The notes under the pieces are model-generated. The model was not told the origin of the DNA. It saw nothing but the letters and a program-made list of their open reading frames with translations, and searched no databases. Shown here in pieces: positions 10,406 to 21,919 of a DNA stretch of 64,000 nt. The stretch lies in NCBI GenBank assembly GCA_963693285.1, contig OY848917.1:33677245-33741244 (forward strand), written 5' to 3'. The DNA is from Xestospongia muta. Its lineage: Eukaryota > Porifera > Demospongiae > Haplosclerida > Petrosiidae. How positions within the stretch are numbered: position 1 is the first letter of the stretch; each line of letters starts with the position of its first letter. The position numbers and the translations under genes were made by a program.

Positions 10406-11695
10406 TGACTTTAAGAAAAGACTTGTGACTTAGTTAGATAATAAAGTTCTAGTATACCACGCACAATCACATTTTTAAAATAACATTTTTGTGTGAGTAA
10501 AAAGTCAATAAGTGTTCTAAATAATACAAAGAGATGATATCATCAGGTCACCAAGCAACAGAGTCACGAGATTTAATAGCTTCTGTATACTTTACTATAA
10601 AGTTTGTATAGTAGCCTGTTTATTTAAAAGATGAATATACTATCCTGTTTACTTTAGAGATTAGTAAAAGGTCATTGTAAGGTTTTATCATAATATCATT
10701 GACATCACCAGTTGTACCAATATTAGATTAAATCAATTAAATATTAAGAGAATGTTTTGATAGTGTCAAGTGACTTGACCTGTCATGACCTTTTTTCCTT
10801 TCATTTAGACAGTAATGATTTAATGTATTATCAAGTCATTATTGTGTAGACAGTCAATGGAATTTTACTGTGAATAGATGTATACATGAATGAATGTGTT
10901 ATGACAATAATTGTGTTAACAATTAGACAAAACTGCTCTAAATAGTGCTGCAATGCCTAATAACACACCACCAGTAAGACCACTCTATCAAGTGTGGACC
11001 TTACATAGAGGTTAGAGATAACACCTCAGATACCTACGGGTCATGACTACTGGACTCCAAGGATCTTACAACAAAAGTTCTCTAACTTTTGTACAGCCCA
11101 CCCCACTGCTAGGGATTATAATAATTCTAGAAGTTTAGTTTAGAATCTAGAACAATGGAGTATAAGACTCATTTCAAGTTAATAATATTTATTATTAAAC
11201 AAGGTCTGAAGCACAAACAAAGTCAGTCACTTCAATAACAAAACAATGACAGAACAGCACAACGTGCTGATCACACCATATGATGTAATAATATGATGAA
11301 TAAAGACATCATCAAATAAGGAAATGAGATATCAATAAACAAGATAATAAAAAAGGTTCTAATCAAACCAATTATCTTGAAATGGCCTTTCTTCTTAATT
11401 GAGGCAATGGTATAGTATATGCTTTAACAATGAGTGTTTCACATTATTAACAGATTCGAACATCAACTGACTTCCTGTTGAGTATGCTGTTGTCTCTACA
11501 CTCTGGAAGTCAGCTGATGTTCTTAAAATGTAATATTTGTTCATCTATTATTTAACTTTTAGAAGTGCATGTAATATAATAATATGTATTATTATGAACT
11601 TTAACTATGTTTTGTGTGTATTTAGAATGTACTACATAATCACAAATAGGAACAGACTGAGTTACCCATAGTGCATTGCCAAATCAAATAACCAC
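10406..11695 (+). other. 3' flank of EF-hand copy 1; no gene
   Basis: Conserved among units. It includes GACAGTAATGATTTAATGTATTATCAAGTCATTA and, at 11458-11522, a hairpin. No coding frame is convincing before the piggyBac remnant at 11696. Confidence 0.6.
11458..11522. repeat. Hairpin with 18-base arms
   Basis: The left arm GAACATCAACTGACTTCC (11458-11475) pairs with GGAAGTCAGCTGATGTTC (11505-11522) with one mismatch and a 29-base loop. Unit 2 (16730-16747 / 16777-16794) and unit 3 keep it, with one mismatch at a different position. It could be a transposon-end relic or a transcribed stem. Confidence 0.75.
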
Positions 11696-11945
11696 AATGG
11701 GTGTTTCCAAAAGTTTAAGATCTATCCTGGAAAAGAAGGAACTCAAGAGGTTGCCCTTGGAATGAGAGTTGTAAAGAGACTTACAAATCCTTTGAGAGGC
11801 AAGTTTCACCACATTTTTGTTCGACAATTTTTATGAGTCTGAAATTGCTAGATCTTGAAGCAAATGATTGTATGGATGTGGAACAACTCGTAAGCATCTC
11901 GTTGGATTTCCACCTACATTGAAGACAATAAAACTTACTAACAGG
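11696..11945 (+). pseudogene. piggyBac transposase remnant, first half
   Basis: The reading FKIYPGKEGTQEVALGMRVV then KRLTNPLRGKFHH is the piggyBac DDE-core stretch that normally leads to a DNFF motif. After a frame change the sequence continues YGCGTTRKHLVGFPPTLKTI, the conserved CGTxRxxRxGFP segment. Stops and frameshifts separate the pieces, so no active enzyme can be made. The second half is missing in this unit. Confidence 0.8.
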
Positions 11946-12029
11946 TATATTGAGCTCAAATAGATTTCAAGCAGTATAGATATATGTATATGTACACAAA
12001 TTTAACATAACTCACTGAAATCTATTTTA

Positions 12030-12300
12030 TCTATGTATTAGATCCCTGTGACTGGAGTGAACTGTACCTGTGCAGGCAAGCACTCCCCTTGTACAAAGTA
12101 TCCATGTACATGTGACACATACATGTATTAGTATTACCAATTATGTCCAGGTAAATGTATTAGATCCTCGTGAGACTGCTTCTGTGCCCATGAGTGAAGC
12201 AGGCACTCCACCTGTACAAGGAACGTGTACATGAAATCATTATACATTATAAGTACTCACTGAAATCTGTCATTATTAGATCCCTGTGAGTCTGTAATGA
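12030..12300 (+). repeat. Three diverged short exon-like repeats
   Basis: The word TTAGATCC(C/T) plus a GCACTCC(A/C)C(C/T)TGTACAA half recurs at about 12041, 12160 and 12277. The second reads LDPRETASVPMSEAGTPPVQ. The first reads similarly in units 2 and 3 (LDPCDWSETVPVQASTPLVQ) but is frameshifted here. Probably small duplicated exons of the following transposase-like gene. Confidence 0.45.
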
Positions 12301-12362
12301 TGGGTGTGAGAGAATTACTTGCAAGTCAAAGTTTCTACAAAACATCAGAAACCAAGTGAATA

Positions 12363-12788
12363 TTGAAAGCAGCAGAAGCTATCATCCAGTGGGCAAAACC
12401 TCCATACTCAAATCGTTTCATCCAGTTCTCTCAAAATATTATAGCAGATCTTCAGGGTTGCTTTACATCTAAGAAAAAAATTCAAGCAGAAAGAGAGTGT
12501 TTATGCACATAATATCATCCTTTGCGAACATCACTAACTTTTCATAATCCCTGGTCCACTTTCCTTCAACAATCAATTTGTACAAATCCTGCTCCAACAT
12601 TTTATAAACTTGAAATTCAAAATATATTTACAAACCTTGCTAACCAATCCTATTCAAAAACAACACATCCAACTTCAAATACTTCAACTGAAAGCATCAC
12701 AAACATAGAAGAAAATGCATTTCAGTATGTTGCTGGTTACATATTATGTGCCAAAAATCATATCACAACTGAAGAAATGGAAACATGA
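12363..12788 (+). pseudogene. Transposase-like ORF relic with one shared nonsense codon
   Basis: An in-frame reading of 142 codons with a single TAA at 12510-12512. Near its end it has NAFQYVAGYIL, a pattern I know from C-terminal parts of several eukaryotic transposases and their relatives. The same TAA is present in the copies at 18333-18758 and 23279-23704, so the gene was dead before the units multiplied. The exact superfamily is unknown; it may not belong to the piggyBac relic upstream. Confidence 0.55.
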
Positions 12789-13410
12789 ACACAAGCAAGT
12801 GCTTCTTCTTTTCATGTCCGACACCAAGCTTACATGAAAGTATCGTCGAAAAATTTACAAAAAAAAGTAAAACTATCCCAAATTAGCAGTGTATGCAGAA
12901 TCGTATTCAACTGACTTTTACCTTATATTGTATGTACTATTTTATATTACCCTGTGTGCTTGAACAATTCGGCACAGAGACACCAAGATACTCTTAAAGT
13001 AAAAAGTTTCTCTTTCTAGTCAATCCAAACCTGTATGAATTGAATGTTATTCTAATTAACACGCATCATTACAGACTCTGCCCTTATTACGTCATCAGTT
13101 TCCAATTCCCGTTTACTAGTCTATAATATCCATGTTTTAATAGAATTTCGCGTATAATCGGTTAAAAGGCAAGATATTCATATGTTCAAATATTAACTTA
13201 TTTAGATATGATATTATGACATTTTTAATGTTTTTACAAGAAGAATGATGATGTATAATTTTTGCTAGAGGCCTTTTTTGTGTTCTTATTGATAACTCAA
13301 TCAACAATTATTGATTGGCCAAGAAATTCTAATTTTGTTATACATAATACATAATGAGATATTGAGAAATAATAAAGAATTTAATTGACAATTTCCACAG
13401 GAACACCTAA
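12789..13410. other. Unit spacer, no gene seen
   Basis: Repeated in units 2 and 3 (18759-19372 and 23705-24296) with very few changes. AT-rich and without a coding frame. Confidence 0.6.
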
Positions 13411-13540
13411 ATTGTGATATATGCATAAATATTATTTAAAGACTTCATACTTACCACTGTAAGTTGGAAATTCCGTCATTTCCATTAAATTGTGACACGT
13501 CAAGGCTGTCTTCATCAGGCTGAAGCCATCCACATATTTA
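13411..13540 (-). repeat. 130-base exon island shared with the THAP element
   Basis: The same sequence is at 19373-19500 (unit 2) and inside the TTAA-flanked element at about 27019-27147. On the minus strand it has an open frame, for example GWLQPDEDSLDVSQFNG, ending at a good donor (CAGTGGTAAGTATG). It therefore looks like an exon of the THAP element's own gene, left behind after deletion of the rest. Confidence 0.6.
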
Positions 13541-13544
13541 CACA

Positions 13545-13890
13545 TACACAATTGTCACCCTGTAATAAAATTATTTTGAATTTATATCTACTTGAAATCT
13601 TTGACATATACATCAGTAGTTACAACATTATAAAGTCATAAGTTTCTAGGACATCAGATTGACATAGCATATGTGTAATATTTTATATTTAAATTAATTG
13701 GTTGATATAACTACTACATGGTTACAAACCTACTTATTTAAACCTATGCATAATTACTTCTATTAGTTTTTTGATTACTAATGTACTATGAAATTGACAT
13801 TTATGTAGCTACATGTAGGTTCAATAGTTGATAAACCATTTCTTTGAAATAGTAGAATGGACTGTTTGCCTCAGATATCCAACTTTCGTA
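13545..13890 (+). repeat. UGT-5'-flank-like segment closing the unit
   Basis: TTTGACATATACATCAGTAG and CATCAGATTGACATAGCATATG resemble the UGT upstream flank at 40630-40720. Identical sequence precedes units 3 and 4 (19505-19850 and 27693-28040). It places a former UGT-side promoter region upstream of each plus-strand EF-hand gene. Confidence 0.6.
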
Positions 13891-14150
13891 CAATAGCCTG
13901 TCCGCAGAGGCAGCATAGCCTAGTGTACCTCGCCTCTGCGCGGGATCGCCTCTTTTAACTGTGTTTAACTCCTTTGAAAAATGATGTCATAATATCACTA
14001 AGCAACCTTTTATTCGACCAATGAAATTGCGATACGAAACGAGAAATTTAGATAGTTCCTTTCCTATAGCAGCCTGCTAACTTCAGCTTTATCATTTCTC
14101 TTCTTTTTTCATTTAATCTGTTTTGTTGAAGATCTACAGACACCAGAAAA

Positions 14151-14645
14151 ATGGATACCTCATTTACAGACAGTCCTATCTGGATCAAAAAAATGAAAAT
14201 GCGTTTTGCCATTTTGGATGTAGACAAAAATGGTATTTTTGATAGTAAAGACTTAGCTACTGTAGCTAGGAATCTGGCTGCCTATAGAAACGAAGGTCCA
14301 GATGAGGAAAAGCATTACTTTAAAGTAATTCAAGCTACCTCGTTAGCTGATGAAAAAGGAGTTACTGAAGAGGAGTTTATAGAACGAGCAAAAACATTTG
14401 TTTCTCAGCCAGATGCTAAAGAACGTGTAAAAGTATTGGTTGATGCAATGTTTAAGATCATGGATACTAAAGGTAATGGAACTGTATCCTATGAAGAATT
14501 TTCGCAATTTCAAAAATCGTTTCATATTGAGCAAGAAATGATCGACAAATTTTTCAAGTCAGCTGACACCAATGGAGATGGGGTTATCGATTATCAAGAG
14601 AATAGTGCAAACTTTACCAAGTTCTTCTTTTCTGCTGAGTACTAA
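14151..14645 (+). CDS. EF-hand calcium-binding protein, array copy 2 (164 aa)
   Basis: The protein is identical to copy 1; nucleotides differ at a few silent sites (for example ACCTCA for ACCTCG early in the gene). The upstream leader is complete, with a hairpin-capable GC-rich tract (CCGCAGAGGC...GCCTCTGCGCGG, 13902-13946) and CCAAT at 14018. The poly(A) hexamer of copy 1 is changed to AATAAC here. It is the left member of a 1022-base tandem duplication. Confidence 0.9.
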   Translation: MDTSFTDSPIWIKKMKMRFAILDVDKNGIFDSKDLATVARNLAAYRNEGPDEEKHYFKVIQATSLADEKGVTEEEFIERAKTFVSQPDAKERVKVLVDAMFKIMDTKGNGTVSYEEFSQFQKSFHIEQEMIDKFFKSADTNGDGVIDYQENSANFTKFFFSAEY

Positions 14646-15172
14646 TAACTTTAAGAAAAGACTTGTGACTTAGTTAGATAATAACATGTAGTTCTAGTAT
14701 ACCACGCATGATCACATTTTTAAAATAACATTTTTGTATGAGAGAAAAGTCAATAAGAGTTCTAGAAAATACAAAAAGGTGATATCATCAGGTCACCAAG
14801 CAACAGAGTCACGAGATTGAATAGTTTCTGTATACTTTACTATAAAGTTTGTATAGTAGCCTGTTTATTTTAAAGATTAATATACTATCCTGTTTACTTT
14901 AGAGATTAGTTAAAGATCATTGTAAGGTTTCATCATAATATCATTGACATCACCAGTTGTACCAATATTAGATTAAATCAATTAAATATTAAGAGAATGT
15001 TTTGATAGTGTCAAGTGACTTGACCTGTCATGACCTTTTTTCCTTTCATTTAGACAGTAATGATTTAATGTATTATCAAGTCATTATTGTGTAGACAGTC
15101 AATGGAATTTTACTGTGAATAGATGTATACATGAATGAATGTGTTATGACAATAATTGTGTTAACCAGAAAA

Positions 15173-15667
15173 ATGGATACCTCATTTACAGACAGTCCTA
15201 TCTGGATCAAAAAAATGAAAATGCGTTTTGCCATTTTGGATGTAGACAAAAATGGTATTTTTGATAGTAAAGACTTAGCTACTGTAGCTAGGAATCTGGC
15301 TGCCTATAGAAACGAAGGTCCAGATGAGGAAAAGCATTACTTTAAAGTAATTCAAGCTACCTCGTTAGCTGATGAAAAAGGAGTTACTGAAGAGGAGTTT
15401 ATAGAACGAGCAAAAACATTTGTTTCTCAGCCAGATGCTAAAGAACGTGTAAAAGTATTGGTTGATGCAATGTTTAAGATCATGGATACTAAAGGTAATG
15501 GAACTGTATCCTATGAAGAATTTTCGCAATTTCAAAAATCGTTTCATATTGAGCAAGAAATGATCGACAAATTTTTCAAGTCAGCTGACACCAATGGAGA
15601 TGGGGTTATCGATTATCAAGAGAATAGTGCAAACTTTACCAAGTTCTTCTTTTCTGCTGAGTACTAA
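15173..15667 (+). CDS. EF-hand calcium-binding protein, array copy 3, without its own promoter (164 or 178 aa)
   Basis: The coding sequence matches copy 2 base for base over most of its length and gives an identical 164-residue protein from the conserved ATG at 15173. The duplication joint removed the usual leader and CCAAT promoter, so the gene is now fed by the 3' flank of copy 2. An upstream in-frame ATG at 15131 would add 14 residues (MNECVMTIIVLTRK) if transcription starts there. It may be read through from copy 2, be silent, or have gained a new promoter. The conserved start is preferred. Confidence 0.75.
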   Translation: MDTSFTDSPIWIKKMKMRFAILDVDKNGIFDSKDLATVARNLAAYRNEGPDEEKHYFKVIQATSLADEKGVTEEEFIERAKTFVSQPDAKERVKVLVDAMFKIMDTKGNGTVSYEEFSQFQKSFHIEQEMIDKFFKSADTNGDGVIDYQENSANFTKFFFSAEY

Positions 15668-16188
15668 TAACTTTAAGAAAAGACTTGTGACTTAGTTAGA
15701 TAATAACATGTAGTTCTAGTATACCACGCATGATCACATTTTTAAAATAACATTTTTGTATGAGAGAAAAGTCAATAAGAGTTCTAGAAAATACAAAAAG
15801 GTGATATCATCAGGTCACCAAGCAACAGAGTCACGAGATTGAATAGTTTCTGTATACTTTACTATAAAGTTTGTATAGTAGCCTGTTTATTTTAAAGATT
15901 AATATACTATCCTGTTTACTTTAGAGATTAGTTAAAGATCATTGTAAGGTTTCATCATAATATCATTGACATCACCAGTTGTACAAACATTAGATTAAAT
16001 CAATTAAATATTAAGAGAATGTTTTGATAGTGTCAAGTGACTTGACCTGTCATGACCTTTTTGCCTTTCATTTAGACAGTAACGATGTGATGTATTATCA
16101 AGTCATTATCGCGTAGAAAGTCAATGGAATTTTACTGTGAATGGATGTATACATGAATGAATGTGTTATGACAATGATTGTGTTAACA

Positions 16189-16967
16189 ATTAGATAAACT
16201 GCTCTAAATAGTTCTGCAACGCCTAATAAGACACTACCAGTAAGACTACTTTATCAAGTGTGGACCTTACATAGAGGTTAGAGATAACACCTCAGATACC
16301 TACGGGTCATGACTACTGGACTCCAAGGATCTTACAACAAAAGTTCTCTAACTTTTGTACAGCCCACCCCACTGCTAGGGATTATAATAATTCTAGAAGT
16401 TTAGTTTAGAATCTAGAACAATGGAGTATAAGACTCATTTCAAGTTAATAATATTTATTATTAAACAAGGTCTGAAGCACAAACAAAGTCAGTCACTTCA
16501 ATAACAAAACAATGACAGAACAGCACAACGTGCTGATCACACCATATGATGTAATAATATGATGAATAAAGACATCATCAAATAAGGAAATGAGATATCA
16601 ATAAACAAGATAATAAAAAGGTTCAAAGTTCTAATCAAACCAATTATCTTGAAATAGCCTTTCTTCTTAATTGAGGTAATGGTATAGTATATGCTTTAAC
16701 ACTGAGTGTTTCACATTATTAACAGATTTGAACATCAGCTGACCTCCTGTTGAGTATGCTGTTGTCTCTACACTCTGGAAGTCAGCTGATGTTCTTGAAA
16801 TGTAATATTTGTTCATCCATTATTTAACTTTTAGAAGTACATGTAATATAATAATATGTATTATTATGAACTTTAACTATGTTTTGTGTGTATTTAGAAT
16901 GTACCACATAATCACAAATAGGAACAGACTGAGTTACACATAGTGCATTGCCAGATCAAATAACCAC
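16189..16967 (+). other. 3' flank of unit 2, no gene
   Basis: Repeats the 10917-11695 sequence, with the hairpin at 16730-16794. No coding frame. Confidence 0.6.
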
Positions 16968-17720
16968 AATGGGTATTTCCAAAAGTTTAAGATCTATCCT
17001 GGAAAAGAAGGAACTTAAGAGGTTGACCTTGCAATGAGAGTTGTAAAGAGACTTACAAATCCTTTGAGAGGCAAGATCCACCACATTTTTGTTCGACAAT
17101 TTTTACGAGTCTGAAATTGCTAGATCTTGAAGCAAATGAGTGTATGGATGTGGAACAACTCGTAAGCATCTCGTTGAATTTCCACCTACATTGAAGACAA
17201 TAAAATTCACTCACATGTTTATTGAGCTCAAATAGTTTTCAATTTTGCTTCCAATGACAGTACAGTTATATTCACCTCAAACAGTAATGGTTTACACTTG
17301 AAAGTGCAGTAGAGTACACTACAGTACTAGGATATTTAGTATACCTATTGTGTCTATCTACCAAGTACAATTATATTGATAAGCCTTCAATATATTTTTT
17401 ACCTTATGTATTGGGGAGACTCCATGACTCTATGGAAAAACAACATCTTTGCTATACAACTTGGCTTGATAGAAAGATCGTGAACGTGATGTCATCAAAC
17501 ACACAACCATCTATCTATAGGTACTGTACTTTGACAACAAGTAGATACAACTTGTTCTCCAATTCCTTGTCAACAAAATATTATATTGTGCCAACAAGGA
17601 CATAGGTGGAGTGGACAGAGGGGATCAGCTGTGTATGGTATACTTGCCTTCTTAGGAGAAAAAAGAATTCAGTACCAAAAATCTCGAATCTTATGTGATA
17701 AATCATGTGTTTGTTGCCAG
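16968..17720 (+). pseudogene. piggyBac transposase remnant, both halves
   Basis: The first half is as in unit 1, with an extra stop (GGAACTTAAGAG in place of CAA). The second half, absent from unit 1, reads TTWLDRKIVNVMSSNTQPS at about 17455-17515, which corresponds to the WxDxKxVxxLST motif, and then NKDIGGVDRGDQL (17591-17629), the piggyBac GGVDRxDQ signature. The pieces are in different frames with stops between them. No CDD-type cysteine-rich C-terminal zinc finger was found intact, although CDKSCVCCQP follows nearby. Confidence 0.8.
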
Positions 17721-18332
17721 CCATGAGCTCAATACAGATCAACTTTGAATGTGTGCAAGACTTGCATTACTCAACAGAGAGTATCAAGAACTGACCCTAC
17801 AACAACAATTCTCTACTTAGTATTATCTATTAGAAAACAAGAATAAAGATTATGCACAATGAACTTAGTAAAATAAAAAAAAGGAGGGATCATCTTCTAC
17901 ACAAGTTTTAGATTTAAGGTACACACATTATAGGGAAATTCAAAATAAGCAGTATAGGTATATGTATATGTACACAAATTTAACATAACTCACTGAAATC
18001 TATTTTATCTATGTATTAGATCCCTGTGACTGGAGTGAGACTGTACCTGTGCAGGCAAGCACTCCCCTTGTACAAAGTATCCATGTACATGTGACACATA
18101 CATGTATTAGTATTACCAATTATGTCCAGGTAAATGAATTAGATCCTGCTTCCGTGCCCATGAGTGAAGCAAGCACTCCACCTGTACAAGGAACGTGTAC
18201 ATGAAATCATTATACATTATACGTACTCACTGAAATCTGTCATTATTAGATCCCTGTGAGTCTGTAATGATGGGTGTGAGAGAATTACTTGGAGATCAAA
18301 ACTTCTACAAAACATCAGAAACCGAGTGAATA
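17721..18332 (+). other. Unit 2 spacer with exon-like LDP repeats
   Basis: The first part (17721-17945) is missing from unit 1. The second part holds the short repeats described at 12030-12300, here with the first one in frame. Confidence 0.5.
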
Positions 18333-18758
18333 TTGAAAGCAGCAGAAGCTATCATCCAGTGGGCAAAACCTCCATACTCAAATCGTTTCATCCAGTTCTC
18401 TCAAAATATTATAGCAGATCCTCAGGGTTGCTTTACATCTAAGAAAAACATTCAAGCAGAAAGAGAGTGTTTATGCACATAATATCATCCTTTGCGAACA
18501 TCACTAACTTTTCATAATTCCTGGTCCACTTTCCTTCAACAATCAATTTGTACAAATCCTGCTCCAACATTTTATAAACATGAAATTCAAAATATATTTA
18601 CAAACCTTGCTAACCAATCCTATTCAAAAACAACACATCCAACTTCAAATACTTCAACTGAAAGCATCACAAACATAGAAGAAAATGCATTTCAGTATGT
18701 TGCTGGTTACATATTATGTGCCAAAAATCATATCACAACTGAAGAAATGGAAACATGA
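18333..18758 (+). pseudogene. Transposase-like relic, unit 2 copy
   Basis: Same reading as 12363-12788 with the same TAA at 18480-18482 and only a few replacement changes (for example P to S and L to H in the open part after the stop). Confidence 0.55.
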
Positions 18759-19372
18759 ACACAAGCAAGTACTTCTTCTTTTCATGTCCGACACCAAGCT
18801 TACATGAAAGTATCGTCGAAAAATTTACAAAAAAAAGTAAAACTATCCCAAATTAGCAGTGTATGCAGAATCAACTGACTTTTACCTTATATTGTATGTA
18901 CTATTTTATATTACCCTGTGTGCTTGAACAATTCGGCACAGAGACACCAAGATACTCTTAAAGTAAAAAGTTTCTCTTTCTAGTCAATCCAAACCTGTAT
19001 GAATTGAATGTTATTTTAATTAACGCGCATCATTACAGACTCTGCCCTTATTACGTCATCAGTTTCCAATTCCCGTTTACTAGTCTATAATATCCATGTT
19101 TTAATAGAATTTCGCGTATAATCGGTTAAAAGGCAAGATATTCACATGTTCAAATATTAACTTATTTAGATATGATATTATGACATTTTTAATGTTTTTA
19201 CAAGAAGAATGATGATGTATAATTTTTGCTAGAGGCCTTTTTTGTGTTCTTATTGATAACTCAATCAACAATTATTGATTGGCCAAGAAATTCTAATTTT
19301 GTTATACATAATACATAATGAGATATTGAGAAATAATAAAGAATTTAATTGACAATTTCCACAGGAGCACCT

Positions 19373-19850
19373 AAATTGTGATACATGCATAAATATTATT
19401 TAAAGACTTCATACTTACCACTGTAAGTTGGAAATTCTGTCATTTCCATTAAATTGTGACACCTCAAGGCTGTCTTCATCAGGCTGAAGCCATCCACATA
19501 TTTACACATACACAATTGTCACCCTGTAATAAAATTATTTTGAATTTATATCTACTTGAAATCTTTGACATATACATCAGTAGTTACAACATTATAAAGT
19601 CATAAGTTTCTAGGACATCAGATTGACATAGCATATGTGTAATATTTTATACTTAAATTAATTGGTTGATATAACTACTACATGGTTACAAACCTGCTTA
19701 TTTAAACCTATGCATAATTACTTCTATTAGTTTTTTGATTACTAATGTACTATGAAATTGACATTTATGTAGCTACATGTAGGTTCAATAGTTGATAAAC
19801 CATTTCTTTCAAATAGTAGAATGGACTGTTTGCCTTAGATATCCAACTTT
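19373..19850. repeat. Exon island and UGT-flank-like segment, unit 2 copy
   Basis: Repeats 13411-13890 with few changes, directly ahead of unit 3. Confidence 0.6.
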
Positions 19851-20113
19851 CGTACAATAGCCTGTCCGCAGAGGCAGCCTAGCCTAGTGTACCTCGCCTC
19901 TGCGCGGGATCGCCTCTTTTAACTGTGTTTAACTCCTTTGAAAAATGATGTCATAATATCACCAAGCAACCTTTTTTCGACCAATGAAATTGCGATACGA
20001 AACGAGAAATTTACATAGTTCCTTTCCTATAGGAGCCTGCTAACTTCAGCTTTATCATTTCTCTTCTTTTTTCATTTAATCTGTTTTGTTCAAGATCTAC
20101 AGACACCAGAAAA

Positions 20114-20608
20114 ATGGATACCTCGTTTACAGACAGTCCTATCTGGATCAAAAAAATGAAAATGCGTTTTGCCATTTTGGATGTAGACAAAAATGGTATT
20201 TTTGATAGTAAAGACTTAGCTACTGTAGCTAGGAATCTGGCTGCCTATAGAAACGAAGGTCCAGATGAGGAAAAGCATTACTTTAAAGTAATTCAAGCTA
20301 CCTCGTTAGCTGATGAAAAAGGAGTTACTGAAGAGGAGTTTATAGAACGAGCAAAAACATTTGTTTCTCAGCCAGATGCTAAAGAACGTGTAAAAGTATT
20401 GGTTGATGCAATGTTTAAGATCATGGATACTAAAGGTAATGGAACTGTATCCTATGAAGAATTTTCGCAATTTCAAAAATCGTTTCATATTGAGCAAGAA
20501 ATGATCGACAAATTTTTCAAGTCAGCTGACACCAATGGAGATGGGGTTATCGATTATCAAGAGAATAGTGCAAACTTTACCAAGTTCTTTTTTTCTGCTG
20601 AGTACTAA
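20114..20608 (+). CDS. EF-hand calcium-binding protein, array copy 4 (164 aa)
   Basis: Identical protein to copies 1-3. Leader complete: GC-rich hairpin tract at 19861-19905 and CCAAT at 19981. The 3' T-run before the stop is longer than in copies 1 and 2 (TTCTTTTTTTCTGCTGAG) but still in frame. It opens unit 3 (19851-24296), which is interrupted on its right by inserted sequence from 24297. Confidence 0.9.
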   Translation: MDTSFTDSPIWIKKMKMRFAILDVDKNGIFDSKDLATVARNLAAYRNEGPDEEKHYFKVIQATSLADEKGVTEEEFIERAKTFVSQPDAKERVKVLVDAMFKIMDTKGNGTVSYEEFSQFQKSFHIEQEMIDKFFKSADTNGDGVIDYQENSANFTKFFFSAEY

Positions 20609-21919
20609 TAACTTTAAGAAAAGACTTGTGACTTAGTTAGATAATAACATGTAGTTCTAGTATACCACACATGATCACATTTTTAAAATAACATTTTTGT
20701 ATGAGAGAAAAGTCAATAAGAGTTCTAGAAAATACAAAAAGGTGATATCATCAGGTCACCAAGCAACAGAGTCACGAGATTGAATAGTTTCTGTATACTT
20801 TACTATAAAGTTTGTATAGTAGCCTGTTTATTTTAAAGATTAATATACTATCCTGTTTACTTTAGAGATTAGTTAAAGATCATTGTAAGGTTTCATCATA
20901 ATATCATTGACATCACCAGTTGTACAAACATTAGATTAAATCAATTAAATATTAAGAGAATGTTTTGATAGTGTCAAGTGACTTGACCTGTCATGACCTT
21001 TTTGCCTTTCATTTAGACAGTAACGATGTGATGTATTATCAAGTCATTATCGTGTAGAAAGTCAATGGAATTTTACTGTGAATGGATGTATACATGAATG
21101 AATGTGTTATGACAATGATTGTGTTAACAATTAGATAAACTGCTCTAAATAGTTCTGCAATGCCTAATAAGACACTACCAGTAAGACTACTTTATCAAGT
21201 GTGGACCTTACATAGAGGTTAGAGATAACACCTCAGATACCTACGGGTCATGACTACTGGACTCCAAGGATCTTACAAGGATTTTACAACAAAAGTTCTC
21301 TAACTTTTGTAGAGCCCATCCCACTGTCAGGGATTATAATAATTCTAGAAGTTTAGTTTAGAATCTAGAACAATGGAGTATAAGTCTCATTTCAAGTTTA
21401 TAATATTTATTATTAAACAAGGTCTGAAGCACAAACAAAGTCAGTCACTTCAATAACAAAACAATGACAAAACAGCACAACGTGCTGATCACACCATATG
21501 ACGTAATAATATGATGAATAAAGACATCATCAAATAAGGAAATGAGATATCAATAAACAAGATAATAAAAAGGTTCAAAGTTCTAATCAAACCAATTATC
21601 TTGAAATAGCCTTTCTTCTTAATTGAGGTAATGGTATAGTATATGCTTTAACACTGAGTGTTTCACATTATTAACAGATTTGAACATCAGCTGACCTCCT
21701 GTTGAGTATGCTGTTGTCTCTACACTCTGGAAGTCAGCTGATGTTCTTGAAATGTAATATTTGTTCATCCATTATTTAACTTTTAGAAGTACATGTAATA
21801 TAATAATATGTATTATTATGAACTTTAACTATGTTTTGTGTGTATTTAGAATGTACCACATAATCACAAATAGGAACAGACTGAGTTACACATAGTGCAT
21901 TGCCAGATCAAATAACCAC
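20609..21919 (+). other. 3' flank of unit 3, no gene
   Basis: Same content as 15668-16967, including the hairpin near 21681-21745 and a small extra duplication of GGATCTTACAA/GGATTTTACAA at 21270. Confidence 0.6.

Larger units (their letters stand above)
9652..13890 (+). repeat. Amplification unit 1 (about 4.24 kb)
   Basis: The sequence from TAGCCTGCCCGCA to about 13890 is repeated in order from 13891 (unit 2) and 19851 (unit 3), with part of it again at 27693-29150 (unit 4). Order within a unit: GC-rich leader, EF-hand gene, 3' flank, hairpin, piggyBac remnant, transposase-like pseudogene, a 130-base exon island, UGT-flank-like sequence. Unit 1 lacks about 700 bases present in units 2 and 3 (17238-17945), the second half of the piggyBac remnant. 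Confidence 0.85.
14145..16188 (+). repeat. 1022-base tandem duplication, two copies
   Basis: The sequence from CAGAAAAATGGATACCTC at 14145 to TTGTGTTAAC near 15166 recurs directly after. The two ATGs are 1022 bases apart. The junction reads GTGTTAAC|CAGAAAAATGG. The parental sequences are GTTAAC|AATTAG on the left and GACAC|CAGAAA on the right, sharing only AC. This is a microhomology-type tandem duplication. Confidence 0.85.

Noticed and set aside
17348..17605. Single new ORF beginning MCLSTKYNYIDKPSIYF
   Set aside because: Partly random frame; the conserved piece inside it (TTWLDRKIVNV) belongs to the piggyBac relic.
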